64,000 bases of DNA from Gordonia polyisoprenivorans (GCF_017654315.1 NZ_CP072203.1:5084001-5148000), one strand, 5' to 3'. Positions 40,903-57,690 are shown, numbered from the stretch's first letter. Numbers and translations are program-made. Notes: generated from the sequence alone by a model not told the origin.

Positions 40903-41183
40903 GAAGTCGAACAAGATGCAGCCCCCACGTTGAATCGATGGTCCGCCGACGTCCCCGAGCGTCAGTTACTCACGAGTAGGTCTCGTACTGAGGAGTAAGT
41001 TAGACCACATTTAGTGCTGTGTCCATATCTGGCCCACAATCTCTTGTGGTAACGCGTGTATATGAATTGCGCACGGGCCGAACGCAATACAGACCAGTGA
41101 ACATCCGTTATCAACAGGCGAAGTGTGCGCAGCATTGACGAGGGGCGCTTCACTCCCCGCGATGCATCAGCGGACTCGCGGTG
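40903..41183. other. AT-richer intergenic gap without a convincing gene
   Basis: 281 bp between the hypothetical gene and davA, noticeably poorer in GC around 40970-41110 than the neighbouring DNA. It contains many stop codons. A 63-codon frame (40962-41153, minus strand) is unlikely to be real. It may hold the promoter of the 40902 gene; no specific motif is clear. Confidence 0.4.
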
Positions 41184-42053
41184 TCAATACAACTCCGGAC
41201 GTCGATCGGCGATGTATCGCCAGGTCTCACGTGACCATCGAAGAGTGTCACGGTCGGCGGTGGCGATGACGACCTGCTCGTCGCGCCCCGCCGAGACATC
41301 GATGATGCCGCCGGGACCGACCATCTCGCTGAGACCGCCGAACGACAGATCTCGTTCGCTACCAACATAATTCGCGTAGGCCAGATACACCTGGTTCTCC
41401 AACGCCCGCGCCGGCAGGAGGATCTGCTGCACCTTGTCGTAGTCGGGCATGTTCGCCGTCGGCACGCACACCACGTCGGTTCCGCGAATCGCCAAGTCGC
41501 GCACCATCTCCGGGAACTCGACCTCGTAACAGATGAGCATGCCCAACCGCCAAGACCGGAAGTCGACCACCGGCGCACGCGTCGTGCCGGCGGTCACCAT
41601 CGCGACGTCGAGGTCGCCGAACAGGTGCGTCTTGTGATGGGTCGCGATCGTCACGCCGTCGGCGTCGACGAGCCGAATGGTGTTGTACACAGCCTCTTTC
41701 ACACCGGCGCCCGTCTCATGAGCGTCGGTTACGCGCTCGGCACACCCGTAGAGCACCGCGAGACCGTATCGCGAACACAGTTGCGCCACCGATGCCGCGA
41801 TCGGGCCGTCGGCCTCGTCGGCTCGTGCGCGCGCGGCCGCGGCGCCGATGTTGTAGCCGCACAGGAACATCTCGGGGGTGATCAGCAGATCGGCCCGCCC
41901 GGCCACCTCGGCCATGACGCGCTCGAGCCGCTCGAGGTTGCCCGCGACGACGCCCGCGTGATCATCACGGTCGGAATCGGCGGTCGGTGCGCACTGCCAG
42001 AGCGCGAGTCGCAGCGCATCCGGCGACTCGGCGTCCGGTGATCGGTCGGCCAT
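41184..42053 (-). CDS. davA: 5-aminopentanamidase-like carbon-nitrogen hydrolase
   Basis: 289 residues from the ATG at 42053, two bases after the davB stop. Nitrilase-superfamily triad: Glu61 in LLITPEMFLCGYN, Lys141 in THHKTHLFGD, Cys175 in GMLICYEVEFPE. The order behind a lysine 2-monooxygenase matches Pseudomonas davBA, where DavA converts 5-aminovaleramide to 5-aminovalerate and ammonia. Other amide substrates cannot be excluded. The near-zero gap implies co-translation. Confidence 0.85.
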   Translation of the reverse strand: MADRSPDAESPDALRLALWQCAPTADSDRDDHAGVVAGNLERLERVMAEVAGRADLLITPEMFLCGYNIGAAAARARADEADGPIAASVAQLCSRYGLAVLYGCAERVTDAHETGAGVKEAVYNTIRLVDADGVTIATHHKTHLFGDLDVAMVTAGTTRAPVVDFRSWRLGMLICYEVEFPEMVRDLAIRGTDVVCVPTANMPDYDKVQQILLPARALENQVYLAYANYVGSERDLSFGGLSEMVGPGGIIDVSAGRDEQVVIATADRDTLRWSRETWRYIADRRPELY

Positions 42054-42055
42054 GC

Positions 42056-43786
42056 TCAACCCCCGATGTCGATCGGTCCGAGTTCGGCGTAGCGGTCGCC
42101 CGGCCCCGGGTTGTCGGGGTGGCACCGCCCGCCGAAGTGGTTCATCACACCCCAGACCGCGTTGAGTCCGGTCTGCACAGCACCCTCCACCCACGCCGGG
42201 GTGAACGACACGTCGTCGCCGGCGATGAAGATCCCCCGCTCGGATTCGGGAAGGAGGTGCTGATCGTGGAAGTGGCCGTACATACGGGTGTTGTACCGGT
42301 AGTGACCGGGCAACGCACCCTTGAACGCACCGAGGAAATTCGGGTCGTCCTCCCAGGAGACGGTGATCGGACGGCCCACGATGTGTTCGGCGATGTCGAG
42401 ATCCGGGTAGATCTTGCGCAACGCCGACAGTGCCAGCGACACACGACGTTCCACGGGATGCGGCAACATCTTCAGCGCGTCGCTCATCCACGAGTAGGAC
42501 AGGCAGATCACCCCGGGACGGTCGGGGCCGTTGTCGAACAGATAGGTGCCGCGGGTCAACCGGTCGGTCAGCGTCATGCTGAGCACGTCACGTCCCGTGC
42601 GCGGGTCCCGGTCGGTCCAGAACGGCCGGTCGACCATCACGAAGGTCTTCGACGACTGCATGTACCGGGTGCGGTCGAGGGCCATCCACAGGTCCTGGCT
42701 GAACAACGCCTCGTCACACTCGATCTCGGTGGAGAGCAACCAGGCCTGACAGGTCGCGATGACCGCGCCGAACACCCGTGAGTCACCCCACCGGTCGGTG
42801 ACCTCGATGCGGTTGGGTCCGAGCCGACGCAGTGAGCGCACCCCGGCCCGTGGGGCACCGTGATGCAGCGACGACAGGCTCGTCCCCACCGGCCAGTGCG
42901 TGATCTGTTGCGGCGCATCGGCCCACAACGCCCGCGGCACCTGCTCGGCACCGCCGACGATCAGGTGCTGATCGGAGTCACAGTTGGTCAGCACCACCCG
43001 CAGGATCTCCAGCATCGAGTTGGCGAAGTCCGAATCCCAACCGCCGGTACCGAATCCGACCTGACCGAACAACTCCCGGTGACGGAACGACAGCGAGCCG
43101 AACTCGGTGGACGTCGCCAGGAAGTCGTAGAAGCTGCGGTCGTCCCAGTCGGCGACGAGCGCATTCCATCGGCGCTTGAGCTCGACGGTGTCACGCTCAC
43201 GAATGGCCTGCTGCAGAGCGGTGTAACCGGCGATGCGTTCGAGCGCCGCGTCCCACGCGTCGGAGATATCGCGATAGACCGGCGGCAGATCGTCGAGGGT
43301 GCGGGCGTAGAACGTCTCGCCGCCGATGTCGATCACCGTGCTCCCGGCGGCCTCTGTGAGTGGATTCGGGAACGGCGCCGACCGCATACCGAACCGGTTC
43401 ACATAGCCGAAGAAGGCGCTCGACGAGATCGGAAAGCGCATGCCGCCGAGCTCGGCGACCTCGGGTTCACCGGGCACGAACGGCTCCGACCGCAACCGCC
43501 CCCCGATGCGATCGGGTTCGTAGACCACCGGCCGTAATCCCATCCGCATCAGCTCATAGGCCGCGACCATGCCGGCCATACCGGCACCGATGACGGCGAC
43601 CTCGGCACCGAGTGCGTCGGGCGGCACCTCGCCCAACCCGGTGGGATGGGCGATCCAGTCGTCGTAGGCGAAGGGGAAGTCGGGGCCGAAGATGGTGATC
43701 GGGTCAGCGCCGATCGCGGGAGCATCGGCAATCGGGGAAGCGGCAGGATCGCCGGCTCCGGACATCGGTGTATCGGGGGTGCCCAC
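42056..43786 (-). CDS. davB: L-lysine 2-monooxygenase-like flavoprotein
   Basis: 576 residues from a GTG at 43786; an ATG 7 codons later is the alternative. The opening ITIFGPDFPFAYDDWIAHP is characteristic of lysine 2-monooxygenase. The FAD motif is VAVIGAGMAGMVAAYELM (GAGMAG at 67-72), then VVYEPDRIGGRL. Later stretches ELGGMRFP, QHLIVGGAEQVP, ALDRTRYMQSSKTFVM and GIFIAGDDVSFTPAWVEGAVQT closely follow Pseudomonas DavB from memory. The enzyme oxidatively decarboxylates lysine to 5-aminovaleramide. It is divergent from a PepSY protein gene. Substrate preference (lysine versus other amino acids) needs assay. Confidence 0.88.
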   Translation of the reverse strand: MGTPDTPMSGAGDPAASPIADAPAIGADPITIFGPDFPFAYDDWIAHPTGLGEVPPDALGAEVAVIGAGMAGMVAAYELMRMGLRPVVYEPDRIGGRLRSEPFVPGEPEVAELGGMRFPISSSAFFGYVNRFGMRSAPFPNPLTEAAGSTVIDIGGETFYARTLDDLPPVYRDISDAWDAALERIAGYTALQQAIRERDTVELKRRWNALVADWDDRSFYDFLATSTEFGSLSFRHRELFGQVGFGTGGWDSDFANSMLEILRVVLTNCDSDQHLIVGGAEQVPRALWADAPQQITHWPVGTSLSSLHHGAPRAGVRSLRRLGPNRIEVTDRWGDSRVFGAVIATCQAWLLSTEIECDEALFSQDLWMALDRTRYMQSSKTFVMVDRPFWTDRDPRTGRDVLSMTLTDRLTRGTYLFDNGPDRPGVICLSYSWMSDALKMLPHPVERRVSLALSALRKIYPDLDIAEHIVGRPITVSWEDDPNFLGAFKGALPGHYRYNTRMYGHFHDQHLLPESERGIFIAGDDVSFTPAWVEGAVQTGLNAVWGVMNHFGGRCHPDNPGPGDRYAELGPIDIGG

Positions 43787-43951
43787 GCCTGTAGAGGTTA
43801 TGCGGTCGGCCGCGATTCGTCCTCGGGTGACCCACGACACACCGCACGTCGGGAACCAACGTCTCCGACGCCCCGACCTCTTCTGCGATGACCCGGCGAG
43901 CGCCGGGCTCCCCTTCAGTCCACCCGCCCAGCCCGAAAGCAGGACGCACAC

Positions 43952-45421
43952 GTGGTGACGACCCAGACCACCGATGTCTCCGATCCCCTTGAACCCCGGG
44001 GCCCGTCGACCCCGAACCGGCCCGAGCGCGACAACACCCTTCGATCTGCCGCCGACCGGTGGCGTCCGCTACTGCTGCGCTGGCACTTCTACGCCGGCAT
44101 CCTGATCGGCCCGTTCCTGATCGTCGCCACCGTCACCGGCACCCTCTACGCGTTGATCCCGCAGATCGATCGCGCCGTCTACGCCCACGAGCTGACCGTC
44201 GACCGCATCGGCAACGCAGAGCTACCGCTGTCGGCGCAGGTCGACGCCGCCCGACGCGCGCATCCGGAGGGCGCGATCGTCTCGGTCACACCCGCCCCGC
44301 GTGCCGGGGACACCACGCGCGTGGTGCTCGCCGCCGACGACCTGCCCGCCGACCGCACCCGCACCGTGTTCGTCGACCCCTACACCGGGGAGGTTCGCGG
44401 CGCGCTGCTCACCTACGGTGCGTGGCTGCCGGTCCGGACGTGGTTCGACGATCTACACCGCAATCTGCATCTCGATGACTTCGGCCGCAACTACAGCGAG
44501 ATCGCGGCGAGCTGGTTGTGGCTGGTGTCCCTCGGTGGGCTGATCCTGTGGATCGGTCATCGTCGGCGCACCCGCAAACTCGCCCGGCTCGCCGTCCCCG
44601 ACCGCAACGCACCCCGCCGCACACGCACCCTGAGTTGGCATGGAGCAGTGGGGGTCTGGATCATCATCGGCCTGATCGGGCTGTCGGCGTCGGGGCTGAG
44701 CTGGTCGCGGTTTGCCGGCGAGAACATCAGTGACCTGCGCAGCGAACTGTCGTGGACGACGCCTGCGGTGTCGACGACGATCGCCGGTGCCGCCGCCGGT
44801 GATGCGGCCGCACACCACGGCTCCACGCCCGCCGAGACCGGTGTGGCACCGATCGGCGCCACCGACTTCACCCAGGTCTATGACGCCGCCCGCGACGCCG
44901 GGCTGGTCGGTCCCATGAACATCTCGGTACCCGCGGAGCCGGGGGCCGCATGGTCGGTGAAGGAGAACGCCCGGGGCTTCCCGAGCCACTTCGACGCGAT
45001 CGCCGTCGACCCGCACACCTTCACCGTCACCGACCGCGTCGACTTCGCGCAGTGGCCGTTCATGGCGAAGATGACCACGTGGGCAATCAGCGCACACATG
45101 GGTCTGTTCGGCGTCATCAACCAGATCGCGTTGGTGGCGTTGGGAATCGGACTCCTCAGCGTCATCGTGCGCGGCTACCTCATGTGGTGGCGGCGGCGAC
45201 CCACCAGGGGCGATCGACACCTCCCCCAGGCACCGCGCCGTGGCGCGCTGAGCGGGCTGCGTCCGCTGGAGGCGCTCGCCGTGGTCGCAGTCGCCGCCGG
45301 ACTCGGCTGGTTCATGCCGTGGTTCGGAATCCCGTTGGCACTGTTCGTGATCGCCGACGCCCTACGGGGTGTCATCACCACCCGCCGTGATGCCGACGCA
45401 GCGGTCGGGGCAGCCCGATGA
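43952..45421 (+). CDS. PepSY-associated transmembrane protein
   Basis: 489 residues beginning at tandem GTG codons at 43952. Four or so transmembrane helices frame two PepSY-like external segments. RWHFYAGILIGPFLIVATVTGTLYALIP is the hallmark first helix, VRTWFDDLHRNLHLDDFGRNYSEIAASWLWLVSLGG the second. SAHMGLFGVINQIALVALGIGLLSVI with WWRRRPTRG is near the C-terminus. His residues in the helices (RWHF, LHRNLH, SWHG, SAHMG) suggest heme or metal binding. Relatives are linked to iron/siderophore reduction or copper homeostasis. It is coupled (ATGA) to a DUF5134 protein with a Met/His-rich loop. Confidence 0.8.
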   Translation: MVTTQTTDVSDPLEPRGPSTPNRPERDNTLRSAADRWRPLLLRWHFYAGILIGPFLIVATVTGTLYALIPQIDRAVYAHELTVDRIGNAELPLSAQVDAARRAHPEGAIVSVTPAPRAGDTTRVVLAADDLPADRTRTVFVDPYTGEVRGALLTYGAWLPVRTWFDDLHRNLHLDDFGRNYSEIAASWLWLVSLGGLILWIGHRRRTRKLARLAVPDRNAPRRTRTLSWHGAVGVWIIIGLIGLSASGLSWSRFAGENISDLRSELSWTTPAVSTTIAGAAAGDAAAHHGSTPAETGVAPIGATDFTQVYDAARDAGLVGPMNISVPAEPGAAWSVKENARGFPSHFDAIAVDPHTFTVTDRVDFAQWPFMAKMTTWAISAHMGLFGVINQIALVALGIGLLSVIVRGYLMWWRRRPTRGDRHLPQAPRRGALSGLRPLEALAVVAVAAGLGWFMPWFGIPLALFVIADALRGVITTRRDADAAVGAAR

Positions 45422-46122
45422 TCGACGACATCGTCCTGCGGTGGGTGGTCACCGTACTGTTCGGGCTGGCCGCGGCGCAGTGCGCATACCTGATGCTCAC
45501 CCGTCGGATGCCGTGGGAGGCCTACGTCGGGCACGTGCTGCACCTCGTCATGTCGGTGGCCATGCTGGTGATGGCGTGGCCGTTCTCGGCGGACTGGCCG
45601 ACCGCGGGCCCCATGTGGTTCTTCGTCGTCGCGGCAGCATGGTTCCTGGTGAGCCTGGCGCTGCACCCGAGGCTGCGGCCCACCGACGACTGTGGTTGTG
45701 TCCCACCGACAACCACCCCGTTCGGGCGGCTGGCCGCGGTGTATCACGCCGCGATGATGGGCGCGATGGCCTGGATGTACGCGGTGATGAACGGCAGCGT
45801 TCTGCCCGGCGCAGCTCCGGCGCAGGCGATGGCCATGGGGTCGGGCTCACCGGTGACCGTCCTCGCACACAATCACGACGACATGGGTGACATGCCCGGG
45901 ATGGACATGGGCCACCACGCCGCGCAACCCGGTTACGTGACTCCGGTGAACTGGATTCTCACCATCGGTTTCGCCCTCGCCGCGGCGGCCTGGTTGTACC
46001 TGTACTTCGCTCGCCGTCGGGCCCCGGGGGCCTCGACCGATCTGATGACCTTCGCCGGGGACCTGTGCCAGGTGTTCATGGCAGTCGGCATGGCCATCAT
46101 GTTCGGGGTCATGGTCGGCTGA
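45418..46122 (+). CDS. DUF5134 membrane protein with Met/His-rich loop
   Basis: 234 residues from the ATG at 45418, overlapping the upstream stop (ATGA). About six transmembrane helices. A loop between helices 4 and 5 is rich in potential copper ligands: HNHDDMGDMPGMDMGHH (about 145-161). CGC in the earlier loop (DDCGCVPP) is another possible metal site. DUF5134 proteins are actinobacterial and unassigned. Coupling to a PepSY protein suggests a membrane metal-transfer or reduction pair. Confidence 0.75.
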   Translation: MIDDIVLRWVVTVLFGLAAAQCAYLMLTRRMPWEAYVGHVLHLVMSVAMLVMAWPFSADWPTAGPMWFFVVAAAWFLVSLALHPRLRPTDDCGCVPPTTTPFGRLAAVYHAAMMGAMAWMYAVMNGSVLPGAAPAQAMAMGSGSPVTVLAHNHDDMGDMPGMDMGHHAAQPGYVTPVNWILTIGFALAAAAWLYLYFARRRAPGASTDLMTFAGDLCQVFMAVGMAIMFGVMVG

Positions 46123-46172
46123 GCCGGGCGGGCAAGCGGCCTCGCGAGTGCCGCCGGCCTGAGGGCGATCCA

Positions 46173-47681
46173 TCAGATCACCGTCGCCTGCCACCGCTGT
46201 GTGGGATGTGCCTTCGCTCGGTAGAGCGCGCCGTCGGCAACATCGACGAGGGTGGTGCTCGAGACCGTCGGTTCCGGATTCTCCAATGCCGCGATGCCGA
46301 TGGAGATCCCCACGCCCGACACCGGATCCGAGACGGACGCCGAGGTCGAGATCCGGCGGACACCGGCGGCGATCGCCGCGGCGAGATCATTGACCTCGGT
46401 GAGGGACTTGCGGGTACAGACCACCGCGAATTCATCACCACCCCAACGGCATACGACGTCTCGAGCGTGGGCCGCCGAACGCATCGCCTCGGCGACCGAC
46501 CTCAGCACCGCGTCACCGGCGACGTGTCCGGAGGTGTCGTTGACCTCCTTGAAACCGTCGAGATCGCAGATCAGCACGCCGAGCACCCCGGTCCGCTGGC
46601 TATGCAGCCGGTCGTTCAGCTCGCCGAGCCACACCTCACGCACGGTGAGCCCGGTCAGACCGTCGTGGTCGGCGCGGTAGCGGATGGCGTTCAGCTCGGC
46701 GCGAGCCTGCGTCCGATCGGCGATCGTGCACACGAACAGCGCCGCGTCGGTGATGGATTCGACGCGGCGGGCGGTCACGTCGACCCACCGGTCCCAGGGC
46801 AGTCCGCGTGGGTGGCGCAGACCGCAGTACTCGGCGACGCTCGCCCCTTCGCCCGGCTCCAAACCCTCGAACCGCCGCGCCAACTCGTCGGCGTCGACAG
46901 CGACGACGTCGGCGAGCACCCGGCCGTCCCACTCACCGGGTACCGCGTCGGTCAGCTGTAGGAAGGCGTCGTTGACGTCGATCAGCCGCAGCCGCGAGTC
47001 GAGAAGCGCCGTCGCCAAGGGCGATTCGGCGAACGACGCCCGATAGAGCCGCACCCGGTCGGTCGCCCGGCCGGCCTCGATGACGCGGGTCAGTGCTATC
47101 CCCACCCGGACGCCGAACAGTTCGAGCAGTGCCTGTTGCTCCGGGGCGGGGGTCATCCCGCTGCGCGGCAGGTCGACGCTGATGACCGCCTGCAGCTGCT
47201 CGTCGGCGTAGACGGGCACCAGAAGGGCGAACTCCGGCTCCCACACCGCGGGCGGCAGGAAGCCGGGCGCGGTGTCCGCGGTGTCGACCGGCTCCGCACC
47301 CGACGAGAACCGCTCCCGCCACGGATCGATCGACGCGACGCCGTCGGCCATCTCCGCTTCTCGCGTCAGGTACACCCCGCCCCAGCGTTCGGCGGAGTCG
47401 AGCAACTCCAGCCAGACGGTCTCGGTCATCCGCTCGCCACGGAGGTTCTCGAGTTCGGGCGGACCGACCACGGCACGGACCTCGAAGTCGCCGTCGTCGC
47501 GCCGCACGTTGACCGCGACGGCGTCGAACCCGATCACCTCGATGATCCCCCGGGCGATGACCTGCAGCACGTCGTCGAGATCGGCGCCCTCACCGAGTTG
47601 CTGCGCCACGCTCATCATCGCGAAAAGCGATGCGAAACTCATCGACGCCCGGCGATCCACGTGAACATTGTGCGCTGTCAC
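46173..47681 (-). CDS. GAF-PAS-GGDEF diguanylate cyclase
   Basis: 502 residues; the GTG at 47681 is used, with an ATG 13 codons later as an option. A GAF domain spans about 25-200 and a PAS domain about 212-325 (ASFAESPLATALLDSRLRLIDVNDAFLQLT). The GGDEF domain is at 338-500, with DHDGLTGL, ICDLDGFKEVNDTSGHVAGD and an intact GGDEF at 414-418. The upstream inhibitory site has HARD instead of RxxD, so product inhibition is probably lost. No EAL domain. It should synthesise c-di-GMP in response to a small-molecule or redox signal. It is transcribed from just downstream of rpoC and converges with the DUF5134 gene. Confidence 0.88.
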   Translation of the reverse strand: MTAHNVHVDRRASMSFASLFAMMSVAQQLGEGADLDDVLQVIARGIIEVIGFDAVAVNVRRDDGDFEVRAVVGPPELENLRGERMTETVWLELLDSAERWGGVYLTREAEMADGVASIDPWRERFSSGAEPVDTADTAPGFLPPAVWEPEFALLVPVYADEQLQAVISVDLPRSGMTPAPEQQALLELFGVRVGIALTRVIEAGRATDRVRLYRASFAESPLATALLDSRLRLIDVNDAFLQLTDAVPGEWDGRVLADVVAVDADELARRFEGLEPGEGASVAEYCGLRHPRGLPWDRWVDVTARRVESITDAALFVCTIADRTQARAELNAIRYRADHDGLTGLTVREVWLGELNDRLHSQRTGVLGVLICDLDGFKEVNDTSGHVAGDAVLRSVAEAMRSAAHARDVVCRWGGDEFAVVCTRKSLTEVNDLAAAIAAGVRRISTSASVSDPVSGVGISIGIAALENPEPTVSSTTLVDVADGALYRAKAHPTQRWQATVI

Positions 47682-47809
47682 GAAGACCGGTGGGGCGGCG
47701 AACCCATCACCGGCTTTGGTTTGGGGCGCAATTCACAGAAACCACGAGATCCGGTTCGTCCAGATGACCCCACCCGTGGGCCCACACAAGACAAATCCCA
47801 TAAGACAGA

Positions 47810-47837
47810 GACCCCCGCACCTTCCGGTGCGGGGGTC
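47810..47837 (-). terminator. intrinsic terminator downstream of rpoC
   Basis: GACCCCCGCACC pairs perfectly (12 bp) with GGTGCGGGGGTC around loop TTCC. It lies 21 bases beyond the rpoC stop on the minus strand and is followed there by TCTGTCTTATGG, moderately T-rich. It is the strongest terminator in the window. Confidence 0.85.
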
Positions 47838-47857
47838 GCCTGAGCTTTCGACGGTGA

Positions 47858-51817
<3,960 letters not shown>

Positions 51818-51895
51818 TCTATGCCTTCCCTGAGCAAGCTCTTTGATTCGACTAATGGGGGTACCCGCCGGGGCCGTGGCCCCGGCGGGCGTTGA

Positions 51896-55411
<3,516 letters not shown>

Positions 55412-55555
55412 GATGTGTTCACTGCCGTGCGTTGTGTGGCGTGGCTGATGGGCCGTTCGCTGGTGACAAACCTGGATCGGCGATCACCGCAGCTCACACA
55501 AGGTGGCCGGAAGGAGGATCGATAGATGGACAGGAGGCAGCCAGCGCAACGTCCA

Positions 55556-55586
55556 ACTATAGCAGGAAAAGAGGGCATCGTGTCAA
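55556..55586 (-). promoter_or_regulatory. rpoB promoter
   Basis: On the minus strand TTGACA (55586-55581) and TATAGT (55561-55556) are separated by 19 bp, the latter preceded by TGC (extended -10). Predicted start about 55549 gives a leader of roughly 138 nt before the rpoB start. The long spacer is slightly unusual; sequence quality is otherwise that of a strong vegetative promoter. The 444-bp gap to 55855 holds this promoter and the palindrome at 55792. Confidence 0.6.
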
Positions 55587-55791
55587 GCAGTGATCACACT
55601 GCAGGCAGCGACGCCGTGAACCGAATCCGCGCAGTGTGGCTGCCACCCGCGATCTTCGCTGGTGACAGATTGGCCCGCCGACGCCGTCACGTCAAGCGCT
55701 ACGCGCAGATTTGTGGAAGAAATCGTGTGTTGAACCTGCTGGGGAGCGGATCCGGGCGCGCCGCACGCCGTCCGCGCCGCCCGAAACGTGC

Positions 55792-55837
55792 CGACTTCGG
55801 GTTTGTGTGTCCTGCAGGGCACACAAACCCGAAGTCG
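55792..55837 (-). terminator. 46-bp palindrome, terminator of the mce/mam operon
   Basis: CGACTTCGGGTTTGTGTG (55792-55809) pairs perfectly with CACACAAACCCGAAGTCG (55820-55837); the central TCCTGCAGGG is itself nearly palindromic. It begins 18 bases past the stop of the last mam gene on the minus strand and separates that operon from the rpoB promoter. No U-tract follows. Confidence 0.75.
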
Positions 55838-55855
55838 ACACGGATTCGCGAGGCC

Positions 55856-56953
55856 TCAGATGTCGGTGTAGCTCTGGATGAGCCACTGATCGCCGTGCTT
55901 GACCAGACCGAGCTGGTAGCGGCCGATGACGCTCTGCGTCGGGGCGCCGTTGGCGGTACCCGAGGCGACGAAGTTCAGGATCACATCCGCGGTCGAGCCG
56001 TCGGAGTCGCCGGACAGCCTCGTGACGCCGACGGCGTCGACCTTGCAGTCGTTGGTGACGTCCTGCTGCCCGAACTGCTCCTTGATCGTCGGGAGCCCCT
56101 GATTGAACTGTTTGAGCGCGTCGCCGGTGAGCGCGGAGCGAGCCGACGCCGCCCAGTTGTCGAAGTCCTTGCTGCGTGCGCCCTGGACCTGACAGAACTT
56201 CGACTGTGCCTGCGAGGTGAGGTCGGTGGTCGCGGCCTGATCGATGAAGGCCTTGTTGTCGCCGACGTTCGCGCCCGGATGCAGTGCGAGGACGACGGCG
56301 GCGATCGCGAACAGGGCGGCCACGCCTGCGATGATCGCGATCGCGCGACCGGAGAACCATCCCCGCTCGGCGCGACGCGCAGCGGCCCGTTCCTTGTCGG
56401 CCGACCTGTCACGACCCGGCCCGCGTCGACCGATCCCGTTGCCGCGCTGCGTGTTTCCTTGTGCGCTCCGCGCCGCGTCGGGCTGCGGTTTGATGGTCGA
56501 CACCCGCGACACCGGTCGCGTCTTGCCGGTCGGACGTTCGGGTTCGGTGGCAGCGTCGACGTCGGAGTCGGTGGCCGCTGGGTCGGTGGCCTCGGCGTCG
56601 GTGGCCTCAGAGTCGGTGGGCTCGGCGTCGGAGTCCTTCTTGGTCAGCGAGATCGATGCCGTCTCGGGCTCTACCATCTCGGACTCTGCACCCTCGGGCT
56701 CACCGACATCCTCGGGCTCATCGACGACCGGCTTCGCTGCGATCGTCTCCGCTGCAACCGGCTTCTCGGCGGCCTTCTCTTGTGCGGAGGTCGCCGTCGC
56801 GTCGGTCGCCGTCGCGTCAGTGACCTGATCGATGGCCGCCGCGTCCGTGACCTGATCCGTCACCGTCCCGTCTGTGACCTGATCGGCCGGGCGTCGCGAC
56901 CCGGCGACCTTCGGGCGGTATCCGGGCTTGCGCTGCCCTGGTGTGCGCGCCAT
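55856..56953 (-). CDS. Mce-associated membrane protein (Mam), long N-terminal tail
   Basis: 365 residues. The first 200 are low complexity: repeats of DQVTD, TDATAT and an acidic EPEDVGEPEG/ATDSEATDAEATD region, then an Arg-rich juxtamembrane stretch. A transmembrane helix (RAIAIIAGVAALFAIAAVVLAL, about 203-224) precedes an external SnoaL/Mam-like domain (FIDQAATTDLTSQAQSKF to RYQLGLVKHGDQWLIQSYTDI). Mam proteins stabilise or assist Mce lipid transporters. It is the last gene of the mce operon; start and upstream stop overlap by one base. Confidence 0.8.
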   Translation of the reverse strand: MARTPGQRKPGYRPKVAGSRRPADQVTDGTVTDQVTDAAAIDQVTDATATDATATSAQEKAAEKPVAAETIAAKPVVDEPEDVGEPEGAESEMVEPETASISLTKKDSDAEPTDSEATDAEATDPAATDSDVDAATEPERPTGKTRPVSRVSTIKPQPDAARSAQGNTQRGNGIGRRGPGRDRSADKERAAARRAERGWFSGRAIAIIAGVAALFAIAAVVLALHPGANVGDNKAFIDQAATTDLTSQAQSKFCQVQGARSKDFDNWAASARSALTGDALKQFNQGLPTIKEQFGQQDVTNDCKVDAVGVTRLSGDSDGSTADVILNFVASGTANGAPTQSVIGRYQLGLVKHGDQWLIQSYTDI

Positions 56954-57690
56954 CAGTTACCCCCTGCCGGTGCATCCGTCGGGGCGGGTGTGCCGCCACT
57001 GCTGTCGGTTCCGGTACCCGACGATCCGTCGTCGGCGTAGGAGATCCCATCGAGCGGGCTCACCTTCACCGCCTTCCACGTGTCACCGAATTTCTGCATG
57101 CCGACCAGGAACCCCATGGTGTTCGGGGTCTCCGACGCCTGGCCCGGCATCTTGCCGGTCACCGCGACGTACACCAGGACCTGGGCGGTGCCCTCGTCGG
57201 CGTTCACCTGCGTCGGCGCCGACCGCACCACCCGCGACGTCGTCGACCCCACCTGGCTGCCGGCCTGCTGGAGCTGCGGGTCGAGCGTGCCGGCCACCTG
57301 CTGGCGGACCTGATCGAGGGCGTCACCGGCGAAACTGCTCTGCAGTCGCTGGCTGAAGGTGTTCATGTTCTTGGGATCGATCGTGGTGACGTTGAGCATC
57401 GCCTGCTCGGCGGCGCCCGTCGCGTCGTCGCGTGCCTGCTGGGTCGGCGCCGCCACCGCGTAGGCCTCATAGGCCCGGTACCCGAACCAGCCGGCGCACG
57501 CGATCGCGGCGACCAGCACGACGATCACCGCGACGCCCAGGATGTTGTGCAGCATCGCCGCATTGCGCGGCGTTGGAACGTCCTTGCCTGCCGCGGCAGC
57601 GGCAGCGGAGCTTCGTCCGCCCGCCGCACCGGGTTCGTCGGTCCCCTTTCGGGGCGTACGGGACCGCTTCGGGTCACTCTTCGTCGTCAT
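56953..57690 (-). CDS. Mce-associated membrane protein (Mam)
   Basis: 245 residues. A basic, Ala-rich N-terminus (about 45) is followed by a transmembrane helix LGVAVIVVLVAAIACAGWFGY (about 51-71) and an external domain (ARDDATGAAEQAMLNVTTIDPKNMNTFSQRLQSSFAGDALDQVR to GFLVGMQKFGDTWKAVKVSPL) of the Mam/SnoaL-like type. A Gly/Ser/Thr/Pro tail ends the protein. It lies 106 bp downstream of mceF and overlaps the next mam gene by one base. Role: auxiliary subunit of the Mce transporter, by family. Confidence 0.82.
   Translation of the reverse strand: MTTKSDPKRSRTPRKGTDEPGAAGGRSSAAAAAAGKDVPTPRNAAMLHNILGVAVIVVLVAAIACAGWFGYRAYEAYAVAAPTQQARDDATGAAEQAMLNVTTIDPKNMNTFSQRLQSSFAGDALDQVRQQVAGTLDPQLQQAGSQVGSTTSRVVRSAPTQVNADEGTAQVLVYVAVTGKMPGQASETPNTMGFLVGMQKFGDTWKAVKVSPLDGISYADDGSSGTGTDSSGGTPAPTDAPAGGN

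Noticed and set aside
40962..41153. 63-codon minus-strand open frame in the AT-rich gap
   Set aside because: No ribosome site or conserved motif, unusual composition for this genome; likely chance.
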